64,000 nucleotides of DNA. It comes from Aquatica leii. Its lineage: Eukaryota; Arthropoda; Insecta; Coleoptera; Lampyridae. Both the position numbers and the translations under genes were made by a program. Positions within the stretch are counted from its first letter, which is position 1; every line of letters starts with the position of its first letter. Positions 44,860 through 57,834 of the stretch are shown piece by piece. Location: the NCBI GenBank assembly GCA_035610365.1, contig CM069435.1, positions 69,437,389-69,501,388 of the forward strand. Direction: 5' to 3'. Below the pieces are notes generated by a model. That model was not told the DNA's origin, did not search any database, and saw only the letters and a program-made list of their open reading frames with translations.

Positions 44860-44875
44860 AAAATAGTATTGTTAT

Positions 44876-46000
44876 CTTTATATAACGTGTTTCCTAAATA
44901 TCTGTAAAAATATGTTTACAGATACGCAAAATAACAAGAAAAAATTTATTCTGTAAATACTATTAGCTAAAATATTAATTGTTGAGACTACTATAAAATT
45001 CACTTTTACAAACAAAACGTGTTTATTAAAAAAATTATGTAGAATTTATTTATTATTTTTGGCACTTAACTAAAACAAGTGTAAGGTCACATTAAGAAAA
45101 CAGTTTTTTTTGTTGTTAACGAATTTTCATTTTTATGATTTTTGAAAATGTTTGTATATTGTTACTCACTGTTAATTTTGTTTGTTATTTCACTGTTAAG
45201 AACCAAATTGAGATTTGCTACAAAATCTCGTATTACAGTAAATATTCCATGGCTCGTGTCTAGTCACTTATCCAGCTTTACTAATTAAAGTATTTTCTAT
45301 CCGTCATAGATATCAAATGTTTAAAAATTTTAATAGTTGGAAACTACTTCTGGACGTTTATTGCAGAATAAACAAACTTTAATGAAATAATTGTATTCTT
45401 TATAACAAACCCAAATTATATGTCCTATGTACTTAAAATTTGAACACATTGCGTACAGTAGCGGGACAGTATACTAGTTAATCAAAATATTGCAAAACTT
45501 CAAACAAATTAAATCGAACACTTTTTGATGTTATTTTTAAGTAGTACAAAAAATTTCTTTGGTTTTGTATAAATATTATTAATAATAATTATTAACAAAT
45601 GTCATAAATAGCTTACATCTGCTATTTTGATGTATATCTAAGAAAGTTTAATATTTCAATATATTCTACCATATACATAACGTAAATTTCATGTATAAAT
45701 ATTAAGATTCTCACATCTTAATCTAATACTGATCTTATTCAGTAAGCTTAGTTAATTAGTTTTCGTAGATTTTTTATAACTTTTTGTTAACAAATTTTAC
45801 ATTTTGAATTCAGCGAACATTAAAATTTAGACTACACACAAAGTTAAAATCTTTCAGATGCTATATTTGGTAAATACTTAATGTTTTTATTTAAAATATA
45901 GAACTTTTTTATTATTCTCCAGGCGATTGTATGATAACAAAAAAAGCTTATAGAATATAATAACGTAAATACTCAATCTGAAAACAAAGCTCTGATAATT
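44876..46000. other. AT-rich interval before gypsy copy C
   Basis: No gene and no 5' LTR of the following element could be found. Confidence 0.45.
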
Positions 46001-47490
46001 ATGCCGGTAAGTCATCAAACCAAAATGGATGCAATACTATTTGAATTTCTCGAATCAATAAAAGATAGTCAAGAATTGATGAATAGAAAAATAGAAAAAA
46101 AGTTTTACGGAAATCCTTAAAAAATGGAAAAAAGTCTAAAAGTTTAAAAGAAGAAATACAAACGAGCATAGAAAACCAAATTAAAACTGTTCAGGATGAA
46201 ACCCAAGCGGATATGTTAAATTTAGAAAAAGAAATTTGCAGATCTGTGAATGAGAAAATTAAAGCAATAGAGGACAAACTAGAAGACCGAATGAAACTGC
46301 TTGAAGAAAGAATAAATCGAATAAACTGTCACGGCGAAGGAAGCATTATTAGCGAAGATTTAATAATGAACCATCGGGAAGAAACCACTCACAAGTTTAA
46401 AGTGGTAGCTTCAAATTTTGTTGGTAAGGTTTCATGGTCAACCTATTACAAGGAGTTTGAAGCCGCAGCTGCAGTTAATGATTAGGGCAACAAGCAGAAA
46501 GCGGCGTTTTTAATAGTGTCTTTACATGGAGAAGCTGTTGGAATCTTGCAAACTGTTCCTGACCATCTACAAGAAAGTCACGAATTTTTAATTTCACGTT
46601 TAGAAATGAGATATGGAAATGCTCACCTTCAACAAGTGTACCATGCTCAAATTAAAAGTCGGCTTTAGAAACCTGCCAAAAGTCTTCAAGAGTTTAAAAC
46701 TAACATTGCCAGACTAAAACGGCTTGCGTATCCTACAGCGCTAGATACCTTCTTGGAGTAGTTTGCTATTCAAACCTTTGTAGACGGTCTCCGAGACAGC
46801 GAAACGCAGCAGACTCCCCGGTTGGGTCGACCAAAAATATTGGATGACACTTTGGTGCATGCTTTGGAGTTTGAAGCAGCAAAACAAGCATTGCAATAAG
46901 ACGGTCATAAACTCTGCTGTGTTGCAAAAGTACCCACGCAAACACTGGAAAGCATCGAAGAGATAGCGCGACGAATAGTTCGGGAAAGAAGAGTGACGAC
47001 TTTGAACTGCTGTGAAATAGGCCATGTACGACGATTGTACTAAATCCAAGAAAAAGACAAAAATAGCGTTCGAAAACTTGGAACGAGTTGACTAAAAAAG
47101 ACAAAAGTTAATCTCATCTAAACGAGTTCCGAAGATTACTATTCAAATGGCATCACCAATAGAGCAATTGCATAGCATTTATCTCAATGGCAAGATCAAT
47201 GGAATAAGTGTTTAGTTACTGGTTGACACGGAAGCGACAAAGACCATCATTCCTCCTGACATGTTATTGGAAAATGAGAACACATCACTAGTAACAGTGC
47301 GACTTCGAACGGCGACGGGCGAAAAATTACCTGCTCACGAACAAGTGACCATTGGTTTGGGAAATGGAGTGCTCGACCATCAAGTACTGGTAGCCGACAT
47401 CACGGAAGAAGTTATCCTGAGAATGGACGTTATAAAGAAGTATGGGTTCCATTTGGATATAAAAAACCATGTCCTGAAGATGTAGTGATG
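46001..47490 (+). pseudogene. gag and protease of gypsy copy C
   Basis: gag starts MPVSHQTKMDAILFEFLESI, followed by the coiled-coil region (46213-46400) and capsid-like blocks with several stops. The zinc knuckle area reads LNCCEIGHVRR. The protease region at about 47215 has LVDTEATKT (catalytic Asp kept, Gly of DTG replaced by Glu), then MLLENENTSLVTVRLRTATG to about 47484. The copy is useful because it shows where copy B has indels. Confidence 0.85.
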
Positions 47491-47579
47491 GCACGCCTAG
47501 ATTGAAATTTCCAGAAAGGTTATATACGCGCGATTAAACCAATGTAGGGCGACTTAGTTAAAAAAAGACTACTCGTTGA

Positions 47580-48760
47580 CAGAACTTTAGTACGAGTGAA
47601 AAACACGATGCCAGTAAGGATCAAATATATCAAATAAATATCAAATCAGATCCAGTAACTTTGAAAAGGAAGACCGTGGTAGGCCAATGCACGCCAGTAT
47701 CTCAAATTGTGAGATCCGTGAAATCTAACAAAGATACGTCGCTGAAGAAGTGCTCACAACATCTATTGGACATTCTTACCTCCAAATGCCAAAACCTCAG
47801 CCAACACCAGCTGGCTAAAGTTAAGGTGTTGATTCAGCAGTATCAAGATGTGTTTGCGCTGGAGAGTAGTTCCAAAGAAAAAACTACCGTAATGAAGCAT
47901 CACATTAATACCGAAGACGTTCGCCCGATACTACAACATACACGCAGACTTCCTTTGGCAAAAAAAGAGAAGAAGCCGAACAAATAATTACGGATATGGA
48001 GCAAAATGGCGTGATTGAACCTTCAAGTAGCCCATAGGCATCCCCAGTAGTACTCGCAAAAAAGAAAGATGGATCAACGAGATTTTGCGTAGACTACAGA
48101 AAGCTAAACTACGTGACCAAAAAGGATAGCTACCCGTTACTCAGAATTGACAGGGTGTCAAGAACCTAGTGGTTTTCCACGTTATATTTAAAAAGTGGTT
48201 ACTGGCAGGTAGAATTGGAACGAAAAGATCGTAAAAAAACAGCCTTTAAGATTGGAACTGGTTTGTGGCAGTTCACTGTGATGCCCTTCGGCCTGTGTAA
48301 CGCTCCTGCAACGTTCCAGCGTTTGATGAAAACTATCTTGCGCGGACTGTCTTAAAAGACGTGTTTGGTTTACCTAGACGACGTGGTCGTGGTTGGAAGG
48401 TCGTTTGTAGAACACTTAAACAACTTGAAAGAGGTGTTCTAACGACTACGTAGGGCTAATCTCAAACTGAGCCCAAGGAAGTGCCACGAATTTAAGAAGG
48501 AAGTGCAATATTTTAGCCACATCGTATCTAGAGATGGAGTAAAAACTGACCCAGACCAAATCCGAGCAGTGCAAGCATGGCCAAGACCAATCGACAAGCA
48601 TCAGGTTTGAATTTTTCTTGGGTTATGCACCTATTATAGTCGATTTGTACCCGGTTTTGCCAATATTGCCAAACCTTTGACAAAATTGACCGAAGATAGA
48701 ACAGAATTTTGATAGAATAAAGACTGCAAAATTGCTTTCAATCAACTAAAACAGGCCTTA
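47580..48760 (+). pseudogene. Reverse transcriptase of gypsy copy C
   Basis: Linker 47661-47987, then [16 protein letters not shown] near 48063-48110, [20 protein letters not shown] (48286 onward), VYLDDVVVVGRSFVEHL (48368-48415) and thumb RFVPGFANIAKPLTKL. A deletion near 48150 and several stops break the frame. The YLDD box itself is intact. Confidence 0.85.
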
Positions 48761-48775
48761 GTCACTTCGCCGATT

Positions 48776-50460
48776 TTGAGTTATTCAAGAGAAGATGGAA
48801 AATTTGTTTTGGATACGGACGCAAGAAATTTGGCCATAAGCGCGGTCCTTATGCATGTCCAAGATGAACAAGAAAAAGTTATCGCGTATTTTAGCACGGT
48901 TTTGTCGAGGTCAGAAAGGAATTATTACGTGACTAGGAAGGAGCTGTTAGCAGTCGTCAAGTTCATAGAACATTTCTACAAATATTTGTATGGACAAAAA
49001 TTTTTACTGATAACGGACCACGCCGCTTTAAAATACCTATCGCAGTCCCGTAACCCAGAAGGACAAGTGGCAAGATGGATCGAGAAACTTTAAGAATATG
49101 ACTATGACACAGAACACCGTGCCGAAAGCAGTCATTAGAAAGCTAATGCCTTGTCCAGAAGACCATGTCAAGCAAACTGCAGCCAACGTTCGCGACTTGA
49201 AGAAAAAGTCGATTACCTCCGGAGAACTGCAATGGTTGATGATGAGTGGGGACCTGAGCAATTGCGTTGCAAAGAAGAAAACGATCCTGAAATAAGACTA
49301 CTCCTGGACTGGAAAGAAAACGCCCGACGATCAACCTGGGAAGAAGTGAGTGCTTTGGGCAGAAACATCAAAGCGTACTGGGCGCAGTAGGACTTTTTGA
49401 TAGTAGAAGACGGTCTTCTTTAGCGATCCCTAGAAAGTATCGATGGCATGGGAAACAGATTATAGTTGGAAGTGCGAAAGAACCGGGTGTCGGAAGTGTT
49501 GAAGCTTCTCCACGATGGTACATCGGGAAAACACTTCTACTGGATGAACTGCAAAGAAGACGTTATGAAATGGTGCCGTAAGTGCACGGTATGCGCATCA
49601 GGAATACAACGCAGAAAGCCGTTTGGAAAACGTAGCAATTGACATCGTAGGGCCGTTCCCAGAATCCGATTTGGGAAATAAATACATCCTGGTGGCGACA
49701 AATTATTGCACGAAATGGACGGGGCTTACGCCATACTCAATCAAAAAGCAGCTACAGTTGCAGACGTATTAGTAAAAGAGTATTTCTGCCGGTTTGGAGC
49801 TCCGTTGGAATTATACTGCGATCAAGGCCGCAACTTTGAGTCTGGGCTGTTTCAAGAAGTTTGCCGACTGTTGGAAAATAAGAAAACTAAAACGACGCCT
49901 CTCCATCCTCAATCTGATGGCATCGAACGGATGAATCGAACAATGGGAAAATACTTAGCCAAAGTAGTGTCCAAACACTAAAGAGACTGGGATCAGTACT
50001 TGCACGTTTTCCTAACGGCATACCGATTATGCGTTCACGAAAGCATAATCCAAACACCATCCTGTGAGATGTTCGGTACGCAAAATACGACTACCCCGCG
50101 ACTTCCAATCTGGACGAAGACTAGAAAAAGAAGTTGCTGGAGAAGACTACGTCAGCAAGCTGACCAAAAGGCTAGGCAAAGTACATTAGGAAGTGCGTAA
50201 AAACACACTACTTGCCAGCAACAGAATGAAGACTAAATATGACGTCAAGGCACAAAATGGTGGGTTTCAACCTGGCGACATAGTATGGTTGTATAATCTC
50301 CAAAAGAGACCTGGTATGTTGCCGAAGCTACAGAGGCAATGGGAGAGCCCTTATAAAGTCATGCAGCGTATTAATGATGTAATATGCGATATATTACATC
50401 ATTAATACATGAAAACCACCCAGAGGCAAGCCAAAAGTGGTCCACGTCGATCGACTAACC
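48776..50460 (+). pseudogene. RNase H and integrase of gypsy copy C
   Basis: RNase H (48776-49093) has VLDTDARNLAISAVL, ERNYYVTRKELLAVV and LITDHAALKYL. Integrase follows in pieces: the zinc-binding part is deleted between about 49510 and 49560; YCDQGRNFES and HPQSDGIERMNRTMGKYL (49816-49960) hold the second Asp and the Glu; and the tail reaches VVHVDRL at about 50440. Stops and shifts separate the pieces. Confidence 0.85.
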
Positions 50461-50519
50461 CCGTTTGCTGGCGATAACCGCAATACGCAAGTTCAGGTCT
50501 GAACCATAGTAATAACTTA

Positions 50520-50760
50520 CAGAACTAGAAATAAAGTCGAAGGAATAGAGTTTAATAAGTTTATGAGCTTATACGGAGCTTCTGGAAAAGCTAGGTTTAG
50601 AGTTACCACCGAGGAACAACAAGACCTGTTCCAAACACAAAAAATTTACGCCATCACTCATTGCGTGAGCAAGGATCTTGACATATCCAAAGGAGTTGCA
50701 GTCGTATTTTAAAAAAAAGTTTGAGCAGCTAGATGAACTACAAAGACAGCAACCTGCAGT
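50520..50760 (+). pseudogene. N-terminal remnant of the macro domain, gypsy copy C
   Basis: The frame repeats copy B closely: FNKFMSLYGASGKARF, VTTEEQQDLFQTQK, YAITHCVSKDLDISKGVAVV. It ends at the GQQPAV-equivalent position exactly where the LTR begins (50761). The part with the two catalytic positions and the CCCH finger is gone. Its presence shows the macro domain was already in the family before copies B and C separated. Confidence 0.85.
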
Positions 50761-51181
50761 TGAAAAATTATTCTCAAGTTCGAGAGCCTTCACGAAGTTG
50801 TTATTCATTTTCCAGAACGTTCACCAAAAGATATAGAACATTTGCGAAGGATTGCCAAAATGTATAAATGCGGTACAAACAAATCATAGGTCAGTTATTT
50901 GAGTAATTCGAAGTCGACAGTGTTAAGAAGATTATTCAAGTTTAAATAAATAAGTGATTAACGCGTGTCAAGCTAAATATGACGTATTAAACTCGTACGT
51001 AACTTTAATGTAAATAAGTGTTAGGCTGAAGTTATCCGCGGACTTTATCTTTCAAGTATAAATAGCAATATAAATTAGTGTAAGTGTTTTTATTAAATAT
51101 CTTTAGATTCAATTAGTTCGGTTAGTTATAAAAATGTACATATTTTTAGTATAAATAAGTTAGTTTTTAATAATCATTACA
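50761..51181 (+). repeat. 3' LTR of gypsy copy C
   Basis: 421 bp. It shares the general plan of the 445-bp LTR of copy B (GAGAGCCTTC, AAAAGATATAG, ATAGGTCAGTTATT, GTAAGTGTTTTTATTA) but is clearly diverged. Confidence 0.8.
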
Positions 51182-53300
51182 ATATTTACAAAAACTTGTA
51201 CTTTTACACTTAATGTAATTCTAAATTTACTTAGTAAATTGTTAAATTACTCAGGAATGTTACTAAAATTTTTTACTGTGTATACTACTGTTTTTGAGAA
51301 ACTAAACATTAAAAAAAAATGAAATAATAATTTCAAAATTAACGTGTAGGCTTATAGTTATACCAAACTTGCAAACAAAATTTAGAGATACACGTTATTG
51401 CTAAACTGTTACGGTCTACAACAATATCTGTTAGTCATATTATATTATTTGTATGTTTTAGTAATAATAACCGCAATTATGTGTTATTATACAGTTTTAG
51501 TTTAATGCCTCACTTTTTATTTTCTAACATTTTATATAAGAATAAACTTATAACTGAAGATTCTATGTAGATTGTAACTAACATTTACAGTGTAATTAAC
51601 ACGGGTCTTAAAAATTAAAAAATTGGTTTAGTAACATATTTTTTGATTTGATATTGTTTTGTACGTTATATATATTTATAGTTATAGAACAGAATTGTGC
51701 GTACACCAGGTGTACGTGTAGGAAGTAAAACTTTTAGAATTTTGCCCACTTTCTTGTAAAATTAATGAATAATTTAGGGTAATGGTTGTCTAGGGGCCAA
51801 AAGTCGGAAGTCAGGGGTTGAACTAGACAAAATCTAGACAGTCCAGGTGGAAGATCGCCAGACAAGAATGGGACAATTACGGCAATGACTATTTTAAGTA
51901 AGATAAAGAAAACTATGTTGGGCACGTGCTACTTTGAACCCCTAATGACCGACCCTAACCTGCCCTTATGCTTTACATGTGACTTTTAAACTTCATCTTG
52001 TTCACAGTTGTTAAGTAAGTAATTTAGGTGTTATTAAAGTAGGCATTTATTGATAATTTAAAGTCGCTTTTTTAAGAAGAAAAACGATTATTATTTTTAT
52101 TTAGTATCCAATAACATCGTGTTTGATTATTTCTGTTACATTATTAGTATTCGTTAGTTACTGATGTAAGCTATCGTTTATACTTTCGTAATAAAATTTA
52201 TTTTTTTTTACTTGAATTAAAATTTTTGCTATTTTTTTACTTTACTTTACACGTATGGTATCGTCTTGCTTAATATTAGTTAATATGTCCATATCTATTG
52301 AAGTGACGCCAAAAGTGTCAGTAACCGCTCACTTTTATGTGTGTGTTTCTTTCAATTTTATTGAATCATAATACAAAATGGTAAATTGTAAATTATCTTG
52401 AATTATACATTTTCAAATGATAATAATTACTTTTTCTAACTTCATATAATAGAGTTTTCAGAACTTTTGTTTTCTTATAAGCATAGGTGAATGAATAACA
52501 AATAAAGGAGATAAGAAAATGCACATTAGAAACTATTAAGTAGCTGACTATAGTTTTATAAATTGATGTAGTATTACTAGATACACGTTGCACCAAAGCT
52601 AAAGATGTTAATCATTAATGTCATAAAATTTATTTGGCAAGTGCTAACACGTACAAAAGTGAAAAACGTATTTGCTTCCGATGACGATACACCAAGAAAC
52701 CATATGGTCTAAAGAAAAATTAAAAGTTCATTAACCATTGTACGTATAAGTTAAAGAGAAAAGCATTTACTAACATTATATACATCCTGTGGTCGGTACA
52801 GTACGGCAGGAACCGCAACACGTGCTCCTGGTTTGTTTTTGTTCGCTTCCGTCGAAAGCTCATTCTAGCACATCTTTTTATGCGTTCGCGTTTTCATTAA
52901 CTACTTATATTTTCCACATGCAAATCTGTTTATAGGCTTTATGAATGAAACACTCGGCTATCGTACACATTGTATCGAGATTAATTTTTTAAAAAAATTG
53001 TTTGTTTTTTCTACAAATTTGACATAGTGTTTAAATTTCTGCCAGGCCACTGGTTTATTTATTTTAAATGCAGCTGGTGCACTGTTTGAATTTTTGTTAG
53101 TTTACGGAAACGGTGTAATTAATAAAGGATGTAGCGGTATAGAGTTAGAAACAAATGTCTATAATTTATGTACCTACTCAATAAAGCTTTATCACTGAAA
53201 AAATAAAAAACCGTTTTATTATAAACATACAAACATGAGAAAAAACTTTTAAACGCAAAAATGATCAAAAATAAAATTTTAGATTTAAGTACACATTGCG
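51182..53300. other. AT-rich interval, no gene recognised
   Basis: Mostly AT-rich. A GC-richer patch at 51775-51970 (ggggccaaaagtcggaagtc... to ...gaccgaccctaacctgccc) and another at 52790-52870 stand out without matching any family I can name. Confidence 0.4.
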
Positions 53301-53808
53301 GGCGTTGATTCGGCCTCTCGGTAATAGCATTTTACATGTAAAATCTTATCTATGTAATTTCCTGCTCCTCTAATTGTTTTAGAGCCAAAACATAAAAGTG
53401 CAAAATTGTGAAAAACTAAAAATACTACCTGAATGGTATGTTTTTTTCCGATCAAAATTCTACTGCAAGAAAAAAAATGAAGAATTAGAATTTACAAAAA
53501 TCACATTACCATGATTTTAAAATAATTGCGTTATAAATAAACAGTCCCGTGCCGTACAAAAGGGCAAAGTCGTGTGGTGCACGATGACGTCGAGGCGCCG
53601 AAGGCGCCCAAAAGCCTCAGAACTCAAAAGTAAAAAAAAAAGATAAAGCAACAAACAACATCATTGTCAAACAAAATTTATAATGATAAAAAAACCACTA
53701 AGGAATTGCTAGCTATTACATTGTTTTTTATTTGTTTACTTTTACTCTTTGAGACGATGGAACCGAATTACTTCTCGAAAATAATATATTTTCCAAATGG
53801 GAGTACGT

Positions 53809-54636
53809 AATGCTGAGAAAATACTTTCGAGTTTGAGTTTGAGACGTCGAAACATTTCCATTTTAACATGAATTTTGATTTCAATTTGTTTACTTACTTA
53901 TTAATTTTTTTACAGTATACAGGATGTCAGAAAAAAAGAAGAAATTGTCTGGATACCAAAATTAGCTGAATAAAAGAAAAAGAGCGGAAGAACTGGAAAA
54001 CTATGTCAAAATTACGTATTTTTTGTCAAACCCCGAGTCTACTTTGCCAAATATTAATAACAACAATAATATTTCATTTGTTGTTGTGCATGGGGTAAAA
54101 ATAATCTGTTTTAGAAACTTTAGTTTTTTGTAGTTTTACAGACTTTATAGTGATGTGTTTTGTGTTGTGAATTAAGGTGAGTTCATCTAAAATTTATTTT
54201 TTATTTTAGATTTATTAAAACATTAAAAACCAAAAACTTGCATCTCAAAAATTCTTTTATATTTGATTATATAAACATCATTGTTAATTGAAGTAAATTC
54301 AAACAAAATAATTGATAAGCACTAATATTACTATTTATAAAAATTTATAAATTTTGAAATAACTTGAAATAAGTAATGTTGAGAAAATACTTTCGAGTTT
54401 GAGTTTGAGACGTCGAAACATTTCCATTTTTCATGAATAATTTGTCAATTTGTTTACTTACGTATTAATTTCTTTACAGTATACGGGATGTCAGAAAAAA
54501 AGAAGAAATTGTCTGGATACCAACATTAGCCGAATAAAAGAAAAAGAGCGGAAGAACTGAAAAACTATGTCAAAATTACGCATTTTTTGTTAAAACCCGA
54601 GTCTACTTTGCTAAATATTAATAACAACAATAATAC
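53809..54636 (+). repeat. Direct duplication of the hAT first-exon region
   Basis: GAGAAAATACTTTCGAGTTT to CAATAATA occurs twice, 567 bp apart, including the TTTACAG acceptor and the start MSEKKKKLSGYQ. Copies differ at scattered positions, so the duplication is not very recent. The first copy has no downstream exon continuation. Confidence 0.85.
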
Positions 54637-56440
54637 AGCTGAATTCTAATATTCTAAACCTGTACTTGAAACAAGTATCAGAAGCAGACAAGAAACTGAT
54701 CTTCTAGAAAGCAATCCATTAACATCTTCAAGTTCCGCTAATAATGAGAAATCAACACCTTCAAAATTTTACCGAACAATGAAAAAAATTGAGCGTTTTT
54801 GGTTGTTGTATTCCGATACAAAAAATTCACTTTACTGCTTCTATTGCAAAATTTTTAATGACAGCGATTTGAAATCTGTTTGTCTTAGTGATGAATCTGG
54901 TTACAATGACTAGCAGCACTTAAGTAAACCTTTAAACATTCATGAAAAGAGCAAGTTAGATATCGAAAATGTTTTAATATTGCTAGATCTTTCTGACTGT
55001 TTTTTTTAAAATGAAATAATTGGTTCTTCTGAAATTGAAAATGTATAATAAACAGAGAAACTAAATTCTGGCAAGCTGTTATAGAACTGACTGCACTCTT
55101 GACTCTAGTCACCAAAAACAAATTTCAGTTTGTATAAAATTTGTTAATTTAAAGAGCACAGGAATTAGTATAGAAGAACACTTTTTATTATTTTGTCCTA
55201 TAAATGATGTGTCGGGTGAAGGCTTGACAATTTTTTTTTTGTCGGTGTTAGAGAAGGAAGGCTTAAATATCAACGATTTGCAGGGTCAAGGTTACGACAA
55301 TGAGGCAAATATGCGTAGTAGGCATAATGGTATACAAAAAAAATTTGGTTTTCAATCCGCGAGCTTTCTTTGTTCATTGTTGCAATCATACCCTAAATTT
55401 AGTCATCAATGATGCCGCAAAATCGAATACTTTGAGTATCAATTTTTTTTCTTTAGTTCAAGAACTGTTTGTATTTTTTTCAGCTTCTACTAAACGCTGG
55501 TCAATTCTGAAATCTAATTACTCTAATGTAACAAATGTAACTTTAAAACCTTTATCGGATACTCGATGGTCTAGTAGAATAGATGCAATAACTCATTTAA
55601 GGTATCAACTTGAAGAGGTTTATGATGCTCTGTTTGAAATAAGCAAACGAAACTTTGAATATAACGTAAAAAAATTGGCTGCATCGCATCGTTGGTCAAA
55701 AAATTGCAAAGTTTTGAGTTCATTTGCATTGTTATATTGTGGTATAATATTTTAAGTAAAGTTAACATTGTTAGTAAAATTATTAAAAACCGAACTTTGA
55801 TGTTGCTCAGTGTTGTAATCATTTAAATAATTTAAATAATTTTTTGAAAGCTTATCGCTCCGATAAAGGTTTTAATGGTCTATAGATTGATGCTAAAGAA
55901 ATAGCATCCAGCTTAGACATAGAACTTAAATTCAAAAAACAAAGAGGTCTAAGACCGCAAAAAATTAAAAAAAAAACATTTTGATTATGAATGTGACGAT
56001 GAACCGGTCAGTGGATGAGAGATTCTTATTACTTTCTTCTTACTCTAATAATTTTGCATTTTTATGGAATATTGATAAACTTAAAAATTATTCTTGTTAA
56101 AGAATTGCAAATATTTACAAAATTTTGATGAAAAAGTTATTACGTCTCCAGAAGAAACTTTAAGTTATATAACAATAAACAACTTAGTGGATTTATTTTC
56201 TAGTACGAGCATAATACTTCGTATTTTATTAACAATGCCGGTTTCTGTTGCTACCGCAGAACGATCTTTTTCAAAACTCAAAATAATAAAAAAATATTTA
56301 AGATTGACCATGGGGCAAAACCGACTAAATAATCTTGCTATCATTTTAATAGAAACGGACCAGCTAATAAATTAGACACCGAAGATTTAATTAAACAATT
56401 TGCAAAAATTAAAGCACGGAAAGCTCAATTCACTTAGCTA
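54488..56440 (+). pseudogene. hAT transposase (TTF-type zinc finger, ZMYM1-like)
   Basis: In order: MSEKKKKLSGYQ with a Lys-rich N-terminus; KIERFWLLYSDTKNSLYCFYC (TTF/BED-like finger, 54783 onward); INDVSGEGLTIFFLSVLEKE; GQGYDNEANM (55285-55314, the hAT GxGYDxAxxM block); CCNHTLNLVINDAAKS; LSDTRWSSRIDA; and C-terminal PVSVATAERSFSKLKIIKKY (56239-56300) with LRLTMGQNRLNNLA, the hAT dimerisation motif. The parts lie in different frames with stops between, so it is inactive. The C-terminal block is well kept. Confidence 0.85.
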
Positions 56441-57189
56441 AAATATTAATAACAAAACCTAATTCCTGTATATTAACCTTTAAAAGGTGACGTGTTGCAT
56501 TATTAAAATAATATATTGTTTTGTTTTTATTTGTCGATTAGTTTCGTCCTGTAATATATAAACGAGTATTTTTAATGTTTTAAATATTTTTTTTATTTCT
56601 TGTGCTTTTGTATCGTATATTAATTACCTTTGAAACTAAAATACAAAAATTTTGAGTTGTAATACTGTTAGAATATATTTCTTTTTTCTATAAGTTTATA
56701 ATTATGTTATGTACCTCAATGAAAAAATACTTGTATGGCTTATGGCTTGTACCTACTTGTAAAATATAAAAATGAAAATAAAGTTATAAAAATACTTTTT
56801 TAAATTATTTTGTATCTGTACTCACATATGAACGTAATGCAAATTTGGGGCGTTATATTAAATTTGCACAAGAGCGCCAAAAGTGCTAGGCGCGGGTCTG
56901 TGAATAAATGTAGAATCTTGACGTTTTCATTAGTACTGGAGGTACAAAGTAAACAGTAAATTTAATAAATTTACACTTACAGTTTTTTAAATGTTGTTCT
57001 TCAGTAAATAAAATTGCTTACATTGTTAGCAAAAAAGTATTATTCTTGAAGTGGTTTTATAGCGGTAGTAGTGTGCACGAAGTTCGCGACTTGTTAAGTG
57101 CCTCATATCGAAATCGGCCGATACCCGTCATTTCAACCAGACAGAACATAATATCAAACCAGAAAAAATGCTTTTGTTTTTAAGCCGTG

Positions 57190-57830
57190 TTAGTTCTGTT
57201 TAAAACACAATTTAAATTTAGACGAGGAAGAAGAAATTATTGTACAAGAAGACACTAACGTAGTAAATTTTCATGCGACTGTCGTTGCTAATCCTAGCAT
57301 TAGCACTAGGCAAATTGGCAAGGATTTAAACTTACACAAAACAACCGCCTTCAAAATGTTAAAGAAGAACAAGTTTATAATCTTACAAATACGTATGTCA
57401 TCAGGAGATTTTTGAGCCAGTCAGGTGTTCTAGAATGTTTTATTAATAATATTTGCTTTTCTGACGAATCCAGATTTATCATTAACAGAGAGCCTAATAA
57501 GCAAAATTATCGCTGTTGGAATACAGATAATTTGCGTTTGGTAATCGATAAGCATTCCCAATATCCTTAATCAGTTAATGAATGGTTAGGAATCTACCGA
57601 GTTCATATTATAGAACCTTTTTTCATCGATGCACATTTAAATGGCGCTAAATATCTACAACTGCTACAAACTGCAATTGGGCTGGTCGTAGGCGCTGTAG
57701 CTGGAGAAAATGTTGTATGGTATTAACACGATGGTTGTCCAGTCTATTTCATACTTAAATAAATGCTATCCAAATACCTGGATGGGGCGTGGAAGACCAG
57801 TAAATTAGCCAGTCTGATTGTTTTCAAGTG
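57190..57830 (+). pseudogene. mariner transposase relic inside the fold-back
   Basis: Plus-strand blocks: ANPSISTRQIGKDLNLHKTT (HTH), FINNICFSDESRFIINREPN (first catalytic Asp, SDE, about 57467), WLGIYRVHIIEPFFIDAHLN, AGENVVWY*HDGCPV (second catalytic Asp in HDG, about 57730), and KCYPNTWMGRGRPVN near 57785. A stop stands where the Gln of WYQHDG is expected. The third catalytic region is lost at the Penelope-like insertion. Confidence 0.82.
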
Positions 57831-57834
57831 ACGA

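Larger units (their letters stand above)
46001..51181 (+). mobile_element. Ty3/gypsy copy C, same family as copy B, 5' LTR missing
   Basis: From the gag ATG at 46001 through pol to a 421-bp 3' LTR (50761-51181, TGAAAAATTA to TTACA) this follows copy B domain by domain, with many substitutions, stops and deletions. No 5' LTR is seen before 46001. The macro domain is cut off where the LTR begins, so the CCCH finger is absent. It is much older than copy B or belongs to a related subfamily. Confidence 0.9.
53542..56900. mobile_element. hAT transposon copy (ZMYM1-like/TTF-finger type)
   Basis: Ends read CAGTCCCGTGCC (left) and CAGACCCGCGCC (right, reverse complement). The 8-bp flanks are taaataaa (53534-53541) and tgaataaa (56901-56908), a 7-of-8 match. 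Inside is a decayed transposase on the plus strand and a direct duplication of its first exon region (53809-54085 and 54376-54636). It lies within the left arm of the mariner fold-back. Confidence 0.82.

Noticed and set aside
51775-51970. GC-richer patch considered as tRNA-derived SINE
   Set aside because: No acceptable A and B box pair and no tail or target duplication seen.
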